Below are positions 1 through 11,372 of a stretch of 64,000 bases of DNA, one piece after another. This DNA comes from Mansonella perstans. Taxonomy: Eukaryota > Nematoda > Chromadorea > Rhabditida > Onchocercidae. The notes below the pieces were generated by a model. The model was not told the origin of the DNA. It did not search any database and saw only the letters and a program-made list of their open reading frames with translations. The position numbers were made by a program, and so were the translations under genes. Each line of letters begins with the position of its first letter. Within the stretch, counting starts at the first letter, position 1. Location of the stretch: assembly GCA_037074765.1 (NCBI GenBank), contig JBAMDO010000577.1, positions 682,001 to 746,000 of the forward strand. The letters run 5' to 3'.

Positions 1-1812
1 AAAACGAAGAAAGCTCACACATCTAAACAATCTTAAAACATAACTACATGTATCAGCAGAATGACAACTGAAGCATTACCCTTCCTTTCGATAACATGCA
101 GAGCCAAATCTTGCAAGCATATCAAGACATGTTTAAAAATAGTGAACAATCCCGGTGACAGCGCTATTTTTTTTCTCATAAAATTTAGGAAAACTTTGTC
201 TCCATTGTGATTACCTTCGTTTCTGTTTGTGTTAAATCAAATGGACAAGTGTACACAGCAATTTTAGCTTTGTCCATTTTTTTGATTTCACCCTCAGCTC
301 CACGTAGGAAAACCATTCCATTCATTGTTTTTGATGACTGAACAGATGAACCAAGAATTTTGCATACGCGAATATTATCCACGTTGAAATTAAATGTATT
401 CATTGGTACAATCTGAACTAAAATAAATTTTTTATATTAAATGATCTGATCATTTGGCGATTATGAAAAAACAGCTACATTTTAATCGGAATGAAATTTT
501 ATCAAGGCTAGAAGGTTCGAATTTTGCTTTTTTTTGCGTTCTACTACTACCATTCACTGCTTCAAGAACTTGCTTTTATGTTAACCGAACATGCACCACT
601 TCGACAATTCCTTATCGATGTAAAAAAAAAAAGTACATGTTCATCATGCCCCATAATTTAAAATTTGGTAATTCCGCATTTCATACAAGATAAAAAACTG
701 CAAAAGATTTACCACAAGCTTTGGCAACCAGCTGTGAAATAAATTCAACATTGTCGTATTGTTTCGACATTATTGCCGATCTCAGGCATTTCTCCACTAC
801 TTCAACGTCTCGCAGATTATCAATTTTTTTTACAACTAGTGACGGCAGTATTTCCAATGTTTTATCAGCTGCACTCTCATATCCGTCAGCAATCTCAGAA
901 GGACTCAAACCCTACAAAATTTCGCAGTTTGGAAAAAAAATCATTGCTAAGGAAAACAGCCTGAGGACCACTAAAACGCATGGACCACTTATGATAATTT
1001 TGAATTCTCCATACTTACTAAGGGATGTCATGGCTATCAAGGCACTTAAAATAATTTTACTATCGAGAAATTTCCTCTAGATCTATTTTCCAAAGGGATA
1101 TGTCCCACTTGTACTACTAATTCAGAATGATCTAGTTAGCAGTAGTCACTAGCAATAGATTACTGCACATTAGACCCAAATAATCACCATGTTCAGCAAT
1201 TGAGATGCATGTTCCAGTAATGCAGCACCGAAAATAACCACTGTATTCGTGCCATCACCGATCTGTTTCTCTTGCATTTGAGAGGCCATAACAAGCATTT
1301 TGGCTGCTGGATGTTGAACTTCAAGTTCTTTCAAGATCGTTCCAGCATCGTTTGTTACAAATAGCTTCTCGATATGATTGATTACCATTTTGTTCATACC
1401 TCAACATCCGCGACAATTGATATGTTAACATAAATTCAAAATGTAATGATATAAGTTCAATTGAAAGTAAAAATTCTCGATATACTCAATATCATTTTGA
1501 ATAAATTAATTGAATTAACATATAATCAAGTACCACTTGGCCCAAATGCTGATTGAATCTGAGAAGAAAGTTCCACGCATGCTTCAATGTTACGTTGTAC
1601 AGCTTCTTCGGTACCTTTGAAATGCTGCAAATTACCCAAATTACATTAATACATCCAAAAAAAATAAGAGAAAGAACGAAAGATATGAGAAATCATTTTT
1701 TAAAAAACACAGAGACCAACGATAATTTACAAATTTAAGCTTTATAAAAATATACCTGTGCACCTTCTTTCAGGAAACGAGCATATCCAGATTTCGGAAT
1801 TACCATAGCCAT
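1..1812 (-). CDS. CCT8: CCT8, T-complex protein 1 subunit theta (N-terminal 5 exons, partial)
   Basis: Theta subunit of the cytosolic TRiC/CCT chaperonin, which folds actin, tubulin and other proteins in an ATP-driven double ring. I read five exons: 1756-1812, 1534-1624, 1188-1399, 713-911 and 215-417. They join in frame to about 254 residues, against roughly 550 for the family, so the remaining exons lie left of the window. The start is MAMVIPKSGYARFLKEGAQ. Visible group II chaperonin motifs are GPSGMNKM, the nucleotide-binding GDGTN, and VTNDAGTILKELEVQHPAAK. The exon ending at 215 holds FNVDNIRVCKILGS, a theta-specific signature. A TTTTTCAG acceptor sits about 10 bases before the ATG, consistent with trans-splicing. 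Family and subunit assignment are firm; the missing C-terminal half cannot be judged. Confidence 0.95.
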
Positions 1813-1821
1813 TTTGTTTAA

Positions 1822-1830
1822 CTGAAAAAG
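1822..1830 (-). promoter_or_regulatory. Probable spliced-leader acceptor of CCT8
   Basis: On the minus strand a pyrimidine run followed by CAG ends at 1822, nine bases before the CCT8 ATG. In nematodes this arrangement usually marks trans-splicing of SL1. A 5'-UTR cis-intron would look the same from sequence alone. Confidence 0.5.
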
Positions 1831-2752
1831 ATGGATAGAAATTAACTACCGTAAAAATATAGTACGGAAAAAAAATTCTACACATATCTTAAACACATTC
1901 GTCCCATAAAATCACCGCCTCAAAAAGCAACATTTCAGTATCCTACCTAAACCACAAGACAAACCGTAAAATGCTGCTCGGCCTATAGTAGGTTTGAGTG
2001 GTATCTGTTGTTGCTGTCACCTGGAATCCATACGAAAGATACGGATGAATAATTAATGCAGTATCCGGCTAAACAAAGCATATTTGAACTTTAGATGCAT
2101 TGGTTTCATTTCCTCAACCTGCTGATATCAGCTAATCTTTTAACAACCGTAACCATTTGCAGATACACGCACACATATCGAATTTAGCATAAAAAACGGA
2201 CAGAGTATAATGTCGTAATGGATACTGTCAACTATGTCAAAAAGCAGAAGACATTTATTTCTAAATGTTGCATAAAGGCCATTTCAGTAGTACATAACAA
2301 CTCAATTCTATTTGTAGTATTGCTTGGCTAATTCTAGATATTTTGAAATTCCCTAGCAAAAACTATTTTATATGATAGTTACATGCTTCTGAAGGACAAG
2401 ATTACATGTAATTTGCAAACTCTAGACTATTCATTGGGAATTATCCAGGCCATCCATTCGGGAAGATTACATGTAATTTGTAAACTGTAGGCTATTCATT
2501 GAGAATTATACAGGAACTCTAAACCATTCATTAGAGATTATCTCTTGACTATCCATAGAAGTCTTGTTGATTAGTTTCATATCCTTTAATGTATATTTTA
2601 AAACCAATATAGTATCTCGCAACAGTTGAATAATACCTGTTAATAAACTTATAGACCAATATGTTTTACTGATTTTAGTATATATGCTAATGGATATCAA
2701 GACACGATTACATTACAGGAAACATGCAAACACATTGGTCTAATTTAAATTA

Positions 2753-2783
<31 letters not shown>

Positions 2784-4129
2784 AATGTATAGAAACAAAA
2801 TACATAAAGGATTGTTGACTTTTATTCTTGTTTTTTTTTAAAGTTTTTTGAACGGACAAGAATTAACATAAAACTGCAAGTTTTGTTTTATTTGAAACTT
2901 TTTTTGCATCACTTTGCTTGAAATCAGTTGCAGTGTATAAAGTAAAGTACGAAATGGACCTAATGAAATCAGATTGATTGGCTAAATCGGTAAAGAATTT
3001 TTTTTTCTCTAACGATTGTTTCATGTCATTTCACGGAGTTTTAGTTATTCAACAATTTAGAACTAAGAACCAACTAAGTAGCCTTTCAACAAGAATCCAA
3101 TTAGGTGATAATATTTGGAAACAAAGTTATCAATCAAACTTATTAATTTTATCTTTCACGAAACAGTTGCAAATAGAAAGTTGCAGGCAAGAGATAAATC
3201 AGTTTATGACATTATCATATATTAATACTTTAACGAAATAATCGTAAACATAAGAATACTTGTCTAAATAATCTTTTTCGATGTTTTCTGATATGATATC
3301 ACTGATAAGGACTGAAGTTTGTTCATATGAATCTGATTCATTAAAATCAGAACTTTTACTTTAAAGAAATTAGATCTCGGATGTTAATGCACGATTCAGA
3401 TAAACTGAATGTATTGATTATTAAATGCAATATGACCTTAGAATGAATTGGTATAAAAATAGAAATATTTCCCAGTTATCACATCCTGACGATTCTGTAT
3501 GCAAGGATGGCTAAACTTTAAGTGTCATTGTCTATCAGAATGGTAGTGTAGGTACTCCAAGAAGATAAATTATAAATCTGAAATTTCAAATCTTTTTCTG
3601 CATTGTAGGAAATTATATGAAATTATAATCGGAGTTAAAAGGAGTATCTGGAATGGATGTTATGAAAGTATTTGGAATGGCTATTGTCAAAGCATCCTGG
3701 AATTAGATGTTGTGGATGTTGTTACAATCACATCATAATGCGATGTTGTTGTCATTATATCATGATGGAAGACAGTTATGTTTTATTTTTACGGATCAGA
3801 ATTTGTATTTCATAACATATGCAGTAGTGGAAATGGAAGTGAGGCTCAATTTCTGATGTTCGATGACCAAAAATGGGTCACAATAAAAATGGTAATGAAA
3901 ATCTGAACTGTTTTCCGGCAAATGTCTTCTGTCGATTTTTATAAGCCAAATATGTAATAATTCGCCAAGAGCTGACTAGTCAGTATCTGCATCATGAAAC
4001 CTAAAAAATATTGTTCATTTCAACAATTACTTGTAAATTTCAAAACTTTTCTGATACTTTAATTGTATCGATTGCATGCGAATTCGATAGCATTCAAAAG
4101 CATGAGATATGATTTGAATTCAGGCATTT
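1831..4129. other. Intergenic stretch between CCT8 and the alanine-rich gene
   Basis: No gene is supported here. It contains a 65-bp-period duplication at 2398-2514 and a pure T run of about 26 bases near 2750-2776. The only longer open frames are short, AT-driven and unlike protein. The CCT8 promoter and the 3' UTR of the alanine-rich gene must lie inside it, but no element can be pointed to. Confidence 0.6.
2398..2514. repeat. Two-copy imperfect direct repeat, 65-bp period
   Basis: A 52-base segment beginning aagattacatgtaattt at 2398 recurs at 2463 with only a few mismatches. A weaker third similarity (ccattcattagagattat) follows around 2522-2541. Probably a local tandem duplication. Confidence 0.7.
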
Positions 4130-5220
4130 TTAATTGATGCAACTGCATTGCATTTGCAAATTGTAGAAAGCTATAATTGAGGGAATTGTTAAAATTTGTA
4201 ACATTTTCATTGATGCACACTGAAACGCACTCATTTCAGGCACGTTGAAAACACTTCGTGCACTGGCACTTTCTTTTGTTGTTTCTTCATCGATATGTTT
4301 CGTTACTACTTTTCCCGTTACTTGTATCATCGTCTCCTCCACCGCGTCCTGTACCTTTTCCGTTTCCTTTTTCGCTGCAGTCGTCGGCTCTACGGCCATT
4401 GCTTTCACCGTCGTGACTGCTCCTTCGGTGGCATTTTTTGCACCATCAGCAGGGGGGGCAGTAGCGGAGGCATCAGCAGGAGCGGCATCAGCAGGAGCGG
4501 CATCATCAGCACGTAATGCCATATCTTCGTTTTCCTCCTCTGGATTATTTTCTGGGTTAATTGATGCTGATTTAAACTGTTCCGTTGCTATCTCTTCGTC
4601 TTGTCCATCTTCTGCTGCAACAGAGTTATTGAAACAAGAAATACTATCAAGCTAAATTCTTAGTGCTCCCAGAAATACCATCAAGCTAGATTCCTGGTGC
4701 TTCCAGAAATACTATTAAGCTAGATTCTTGGTGCTTCCAGAAATACTATCAAGCTAGATTCCTGGTGCTTCCAGAAATACTATCAAGCTAGATTCCTGGT
4801 GCTTCCAGAAATACTATTAAGCTAGATTCCTGGTGCTTCCAGAAATACTATCAAGCTAAATTCTTAGTGCTCTCAGAAATACTATCAAGCTAAATTCTTA
4901 GTGCTCCCAGAAATACCATCAAGCTAGATTCCTGGTGCTTCCAGAAATGCTATCAAGCTAGATTCCTGGTGCTTCCAGAAATACTATCAAGCTAAATTCC
5001 TAGTGCTCCCTGCTAATTCATCATAAGTTTAGAATTTCTGACATTCTCCCATTAACTCATCACGAACGAACTTAATCTCTGCTTGATGCCTTAATTAGCT
5101 GATCCCTTTGGTTTCTTACTAAAAAGAGACCAATTCTTGCTTACGACTTTCATCGCCATAACTTCCACTCCCGCATAACAAAATGAACATTATGACGAAG
5201 AGAGCCCGTGGAACTTTCAT
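4130..5220 (-). CDS. Secreted alanine/acid-rich protein, two exons
   Basis: Not recognised as a named family. Exon 1 (5145-5220) encodes a clear signal peptide, MKVPRALFVIMFILLCGSG followed by SYG-DES, so the product probably enters the secretory pathway. Exon 2 (4130-4614) joins in frame through a CAG acceptor at 4615. The mature protein starts acidic (EDGQDEEIATEQ, PENNPEEENED), has an Ala/Pro/Asp tract with a repeated APAD motif around 4440-4500, one NAT N-glycosylation sequon, then a Lys/Glu/Thr-rich stretch. The ORF runs to a stop at 4130 through a hydrophobic Cys-containing tail (about 35 residues) that could instead be read-through if an unseen donor is used. Total about 186 residues. 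The intron (4615-5144) is filled mostly by a minisatellite. Low-complexity secreted proteins of this type are common in filarial worms; function is unknown. Confidence 0.72.
4636..5012. repeat. 34-bp minisatellite inside the intron of the alanine-rich gene
   Basis: About eleven copies of a 34-base unit that contains aagctagattcctggtgctt, followed by ccagaaatactatc. Variant positions (attcctgg/attcttag, tatc/tatt/catc, cttcc/ctccc) recur in neighbouring copies, which points to unequal exchange or slippage rather than one burst. There are no unique spacers between units. Confidence 0.92.
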
Positions 5221-5647
5221 TATGGCAGTAGTGAACAATGATTAATTAAACAATCTAAAATCCATTTTATATTCTTTGTCAACCGCCCATCACATTTGCA
5301 TAGTTAACGGAGAGAAATATAAAAATTTACAAATTTCCATAGCATTCATTTCTATGAAAGTGGCATCAATTTTAAATTTTAGAACTAAACAAATCTCTTC
5401 ATTTCTACTTTCTATTATCTGAAATAGTAATTGGAATTATCACATCAATTCCATTCCTCATTTCATCAAACAACATATATATATGGCTATTAAAAATCAT
5501 CAGTTCGATTCTTTACACAAAAATATCACGATTTTTTCATCTTTCTTATGAATTAGATTTTATTCTTTAAAAAAAGCACAGAATTCAGGAGAATCCGATT
5601 TTGTAGTGAATCTTGAAAACGGAATTACGGATGTAAGGGAAAGAGCG

Positions 5648-6269
5648 ATGCATTGCCGAACTCTTGAATTAATTCTGGCGAAAATGTTTTTCAGATGGAA
5701 TATCATACTTGCCTTATCAATCTTAAGCCTCATACTATTGGCTGCACTCTCATTTTTTTTGGCTATCTATTTTCGCCGAACTAGGCGAGCCCAAGTAATG
5801 CAGCAACAAAATGCTATTGGATCACCAGCTCAGCTAGTAATATTTGCTTTTAAATCCCTTCAATGGTATTTTGGATTCATCCCAAAAGTTTCAGGCATTT
5901 CTGCATCTCTTTGAAAGTAGTACCAAAAAGCACAATACTGCAAGCATCCCTTCTTTTTGCTTCTTTCATGCTGCTTAATTCGTTCAAGGATGCTTCTATA
6001 ATTGATTGTAAATCTGAGATTTAAAAAAAAAAAAATTCGGAAAAATTTTATTTTTTAACGGTTTTTTTTGTATAACTGCGTAGAAGGATTTATTCTCTCA
6101 GGAAAAATTCTCTCAGAATCCGATAAGAGATGATATAAAAGAGGAAAGTTTAGTGGACAGTACGCAGTCAACACAAAAAGCCGTGGAGCATGTCAGTGAA
6201 GTGAAACATCGTGACACTCAAAATGACACCAATGGTACTTTTTCAAACAATAAAACTGAGAATTGCTAA
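5648..6269 (+). CDS. Small single-pass membrane protein, two exons
   Basis: Not recognised. Exon 1 (5648-5836) carries one strong transmembrane segment, NIILALSILSLILLAALSFF followed by LAIYF, then a basic stop-transfer RRTRRAQ. This suggests a short N-terminal side and a longer soluble tail. Exon 2 (6102-6269) starts after TTCTCTCAG, joins in phase, and is hydrophilic (Asp/Glu/Gln/Thr-rich, with NDTNG and NKTE sequons), ending at TAA 6267-6269. Total about 118 residues. A second ATG at 5684 immediately before the hydrophobic segment is an alternative start. A possible alternative 3' exon near 7153-7285 has an open frame but does not match phase with the GT at 6232. Confidence rests on the membrane segment and the phase-consistent junction only. 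Confidence 0.5.
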
Positions 6270-9200
6270 GGGCTTTGAATTTGAGCTGTTCCCGGTATTG
6301 AGAAGCTAAAAATATTGCGAAGCAAAATTCAGAATAATCAATAATTTAATAAATCGTTTTGTTTAACAAACAGGATATCGATGCATTAATTGTATTTCAA
6401 CTTCTCGATAAAATTTTTTTTTAAGGTGAAGTTCCAAATTTCAAAAATAAATAAGAAAGTACTGTTTTTACAGTCAACGTATAATACTGCATTGGAATAT
6501 CTTTCTGAGAAACAAGTTAAAAGACAATAAATTTTTTAATTGAATACGAAATTTTTATTTACTTGATGTAAAAAGCAAATTTCAAATGTATTAAAAACAT
6601 TACTGTCACGAAAATGTGGTGACAGCGGCAATGAATGATTAAGTTCCGAAGAGTAAGAAATGAAATTCTTCAAGTTACATTAACTGCTACTATCAAAGTA
6701 ATTCGCGAAGTGCAAATTGAATACACGCGGAGTAAACGGTATTTTTTAGTTCAACGTAAGAAAAATTCGTTCCACCTCTACGATGAAACAGTTTCAGTTG
6801 TAAATGAATATCGAAATACAGTCGCGGTAAACATCTTAAAGAACATTCGGCCCGAGGTTGTAGAAGCTACTCTAAAGAAAGCAAGTATTTCTTACTAAAA
6901 ATTGTAATTTCAGGTTGCAGAGTTTTGAAGAATTCTGAAAGTGGAAATGAATTTAATTAGATTAGATTAGATTAGAAGATATATAAAAATGTAAATTATA
7001 TACAGCCATGCTAATTTATTGTGATGTGAATTAGCATGACTGAGATTTTTCGGAAATTTAAATTTTTGAATTCTTTATAAACTACTTCATTTCTACCTCA
7101 ATCTTAATTTTTGCCATTCAATTATTAGCATTAATTTTGAATTATTTGCAGGATGGCAGCAATCAAGGTGTTGCAAAAATCTCACCAACAATGATGGTAG
7201 AGGAACAGAAAACAGCGGGAAAGAACGCAGATAGAAATCAATCATCGTATCAAATCACGTATGATATGCAGGAATTTATTTGATAATACAAATAAAGCAA
7301 ACTTTATTCGATATAACTTTTAAATTTACATGAAAGAAGGACTGAGAGACAATGCCTAATCGTTTTTAACTCTAGGAGTTTCAAATTCTTCCCATTTGTA
7401 CATCCAAATGCTCATAATTTGAGTCAAATTCATTCGACCCTTTCCAAATAAAATCAATTTGTTATCATCTACTTTTTCAGCACTTATTAATTATTATACT
7501 TCAGTTCAATACCATTAATTCGAAATCAAAATTGCACATTGACACCAGAAATGCTATTAATGCACAATGGAAATGCTGCAAAAATTCTCAATAATTCTTC
7601 CTGTGAATTACTTTCATCTTATTCGACAACAAAACATACATTTTCACAACGAACAAAGTTTCCTTTATTTGTATTATTTTAAATTAACTCTTCTGTATGG
7701 CAAGAAAGAAGAAAATTAAAGAATATTTAAGTTAATTATTTAAATTATAGACAAGTAATTAATTTAATTATACCATAAAATATCAATCAGTGATAAGTGA
7801 ATATTTTGCTAGTGAAACGAAGGTAGATAAAAATGAAACTTATATCTCGGACTTAGTTAACTACCAGGTGATGAAGAAATTTTCATAAAATAGTGATGCA
7901 TTGCGTGTCTTAATAAATGTGAAAATTATTTTTTCATATAAGTGTGAAAATTAGTCATCGATAATAGAAGTGTGGAACACTCTGACAATGAACAACAAAA
8001 ATGACATCAGTTAGCTCCCCATCGTTTCAAGATTAGTCATTTCCATACTGAAATCAATTTTCAAATTTCAAGGAACTCGTCAGAAGAGAAATCCGAATAT
8101 ACAGAATTTACAGTTCCGGAATTCCAGACCAGTATATCGAAGTCGCTGATGACTGAAGGTTTATAATTTTTCAGTCGATCATCATTTACTTCCCATGAAT
8201 TGTAAGTAAGCTAAGAATAGATGGAGAATTTACCGGTTTTTAGTTTTAACAAAATGGGAATTTTTCATGCCAAAAAATTTATATCGATTGGTAAATACCA
8301 TAACTATCTTTCCCTCTCATTTTATCACAGGTCTTAAAGGCAAAATAAAATTTGCAAGTCCTGACCAGAGATACCGATTGACAACCAGTGAACTGAAGAA
8401 TCTCTCCCTCTTTCAATTTAACAAAAAGCTTACCTGGCAAAGCATGTCATGCAAGCAAAATTACAGTTATTTATAGTTTAGGAATAGAAGGAATTTTAAA
8501 AAATTTAATCTCCTGAAACGGTACAGAAAATAAGTGAAGAGAAAATGTTATCATATTTTGCAATTCGGCATTTTGAACAAAAAATTGAGCCGTTTCATTT
8601 GTACTTGAAACAGCTTGAACACATACATCAATTAATCATGACAAAGTTTTATAAATTACAGAATATTGACAAGGATGAATGAAAAATGGATATTGTTTTA
8701 AAGAAAAAAAAAAAAAAACGAAACATGGATGTTCTTTTTCCCATCAAATCATATTTTACGCCGATGAATAATTCTATTTGATTTGTTTCAATATTTAAGT
8801 AAAAAAAAAAAAAAATACATCAAAAAATATATATAAGATCGATAACAATACAAGTGAATGAAAGAAAAGGAAAAATGCAGCATATCAAAGACCTTATACA
8901 GAAGTTATAAAATAACCTGCATGAATAAATATACATCAAGAGTGTTTGTTAGTTCTCACTAGATTCAGAAATGTATGTATTTTATGTACTAATTAATATA
9001 GATAATTTTGCCATTCCATCATGCTTATGTATTGTGAATCAAAGATTCTTCATTAAAAGAGGTTGAAGGCAAAAAGCAAAAACCACTTCACTCAAAAGGC
9101 CAGAAAAGAATCACTGTTAGATATCCAAAATAAAAATATTTGAAATTAGATTCAATTACTAAACAATGTCTAAAATCGAATATCTTTTAATAAAGATAGT

Positions 9201-9277
9201 CAGAGTTGATTAAATGTGATAAGTACTGCATCAAAACATATGAAATCAATTTTTAGAAAAAGTATAGACAGTAGGGA
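6270..9277. other. Long AT-rich intergenic stretch
   Basis: No gene is supported. Present are a short run of TTAGAT units near 6955-6976, a 10-bp perfect inverted repeat (catgctaatt/aattagcatg, about 7008-7038), A-runs near 8700-8720 and 8800-8815, and an open frame at 7153-7285 preceded by TTTGCAG that could be an alternative 3' exon of the upstream membrane-protein gene. The 87-codon open frame at 6635-6898 shows no recognisable domain. Confidence 0.55.
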
Positions 9278-10279
9278 TCATTCTCTTCTCCTCGTTTTTG
9301 CACGTGAAGCGGTATTTTCATTTTCATCGGCTGGGTTATTGCTTACATCAGATGTACGCTTCCGCTCTGAACGTGTTGGTCGACTACTCTGGAAAATACA
9401 ATCAGTTTACTTTGCGATAATTAGAATTGATCAACCATAAATATTAGAAAGAAAATGAAAAGTTCTTTGCAAATTTAACTTATTCAATCCCTGAATTTTT
9501 GTGGCAGTTTCTCTGTTAACAACTATTTCTCATTATACATTATCTGATAATGTACTATGCAGCATATAGTGAACAAAATAGAAATTCATGATAGTTTAAA
9601 TTTCAGCGATAAAGAATAGCAATAGCGATGACCTATAATTCTGATACAAATAGTAGGAGTATAAGAGTAAGAGATTCTCCCATCACTGAAAATTTTTTGC
9701 TGATCAAAAATCAAAAAGTCAAAATATGCAAGCTTACCGATGTACAGGTTGGATTATTTCCCCAGTTTGACTGCAAATATCTTAATAAATGTGGTCTCAT
9801 GTCAAAAATTATTCGTTTTTCATCATCTGTTTGTTGAGAGATACGAGCCACTACCGCCTTTCCATTCTAAAAAGAGAAAAAAATTATAACTACAAAAATG
9901 CAATCTCTAACTTTTAGCACTTCTCTTAATATAACTTTAACCAAACAGAAGAATTACAATAAAAGAAAAATATAAATTATTTGATAGAGAAATCACAAAA
10001 AGATTTCCATAACAACTGTTTTACCTTAAAAATTAGTAAACAGCCCATGTTAAGTTGAATCATGGATTTTTCTTTTTGAAAACTGCTAAATGGTACATTC
10101 ATTCTGCGATCTCTTAGTGCATTTGTATTTGTGTTATGAATTTTATGCTATAGCGCAAATTATCTTTAAGATTAACTTCTTACCAATCAATCAGTAAACA
10201 AAATTACTTGTTTCAAGAAAGAAGAAAAATTGGCTTTATTACTCGATGGTAGATCCTTGAGAAAGTCAGCAATGGGCAT
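9278..10279 (-). CDS. Unrecognised basic 144-residue protein, four exons
   Basis: Exons 10208-10279, 10025-10147, 9738-9866 and 9278-9388 join, all in phase 0, into 144 residues starting MPIADFLKDLPSSNKANF and ending AKTRRRE. I do not recognise the family. The centre contains QLNMGCLLIFKNGKAVVARI, which looks like a beta-rich fold, then DMRPHLLRYLQSNWG. The C-terminal 40 residues are hydrophilic with basic clusters (RPTRSERKR, AKTRRR), which could be nuclear-localisation signals. A TTTTAG acceptor ends three bases before the ATG, consistent with trans-splicing. The gene lies about 1.1 kb downstream of anamorsin on the same strand, so co-transcription is possible. Every junction keeps frame across four exons, which strongly supports a real gene despite unknown function. 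Confidence 0.75.
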
Positions 10280-11372
10280 TTCCTAAAATTCACAAATTTA
10301 ACACAAAATGATCAATGACAATCATTTCGATTAACTTATGATAAGCAAATAAGTGATAAATAAAATCGAAGTGTAGTGCATCAGAAAAGTTCTGTGATCA
10401 ACGCAGATCAAATCCTAATAGCAATGTTGCTGTATCAAATCTATTTCTGCCCTACGTTTTACGAAAAAACATAAGTACGATAATGTACAACATGACTGAA
10501 TTAAATAAAATGAACCTTCCTATCATATTTCTGGCTAGAGCTATTTATTTTTTGGAAGATTTCAAAAACTGCAAACAATTATGCTAATAACCAAAATCTG
10601 AACTAATTATGTCTGTCTTAAAGTCCTAAAAAACACACCATATATTCATGAAAATTTTTCCACATTCTGAAAAAATATCTGGAAGATGAAACCACTAGAG
10701 AACATCAAACTTACAAAGAAAATTTATTAAAAGCAAAACATATAAAACCGCAGTATTTCAGTAATAAACCACAGGTTTACAGTTATGACAATTCTTATAA
10801 AATACAGAAATGTAATTGGTTTCCGCCATTGTTTATGAATGAAAAGAGTTGTTTCACTGTCATCATTAGTTAAAAATAAAAATTAACAACAAGTATATGA
10901 TCAGAGACACTGATTGTTGAAGTTGTCTATGATTACATTAACTATTAAATGTATCAGATAAGTTATGCTGAACTGCATCGCGCTCAGCATAATTTAAAAT
11001 TTATGAAAAAACAAGAATGATATCCGATCAAATAATTTCTAACTTTTTTCTCAGTCTAAACAGTTCTCAGTTTTAACAATTAGGAAACGTACGAAAACCC
11101 ATGTTATCCACTACATTCTTTCAGCTTTATATTTTTTAAAAGAAATCAATGGATATCTCAAATTAGCAGTTTTGATCCTATAATCGATATTATTCATTAA
11201 TGCGATACGATAATCCCATTAGAATTCATCTACGCAAGCTGGAAATATAAATTCTCAACAAGTTTACAAATGTCTCCATTATATAGTTATATCTATATAA
11301 CACTGGAATAAAGCACATGATTCAACAAACATATTGCACCAAAATCATTCTAAGCAGACCACAGAATAATGA

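Noticed and set aside
4245..4655. Plus-strand 136-codon ORF
   Set aside because: It is the antisense shadow of the alanine-rich exon, which has a signal-peptide exon and a proper splice junction on the minus strand.
4636..5012. CRISPR-like array
   Set aside because: Units abut directly with no unique spacers, and the host is a eukaryote; this is a minisatellite.
6635..6898. 87-codon plus-strand ORF with basic composition
   Set aside because: No flanking splice sites that join it in frame to the upstream membrane-protein exons, and no recognisable domain.
6955..6976. Short TTAGAT repeat, considered as interstitial telomere sequence
   Set aside because: Nematode telomeres are TTAGGC; only about four TTAGAT units occur, so it is a simple repeat.
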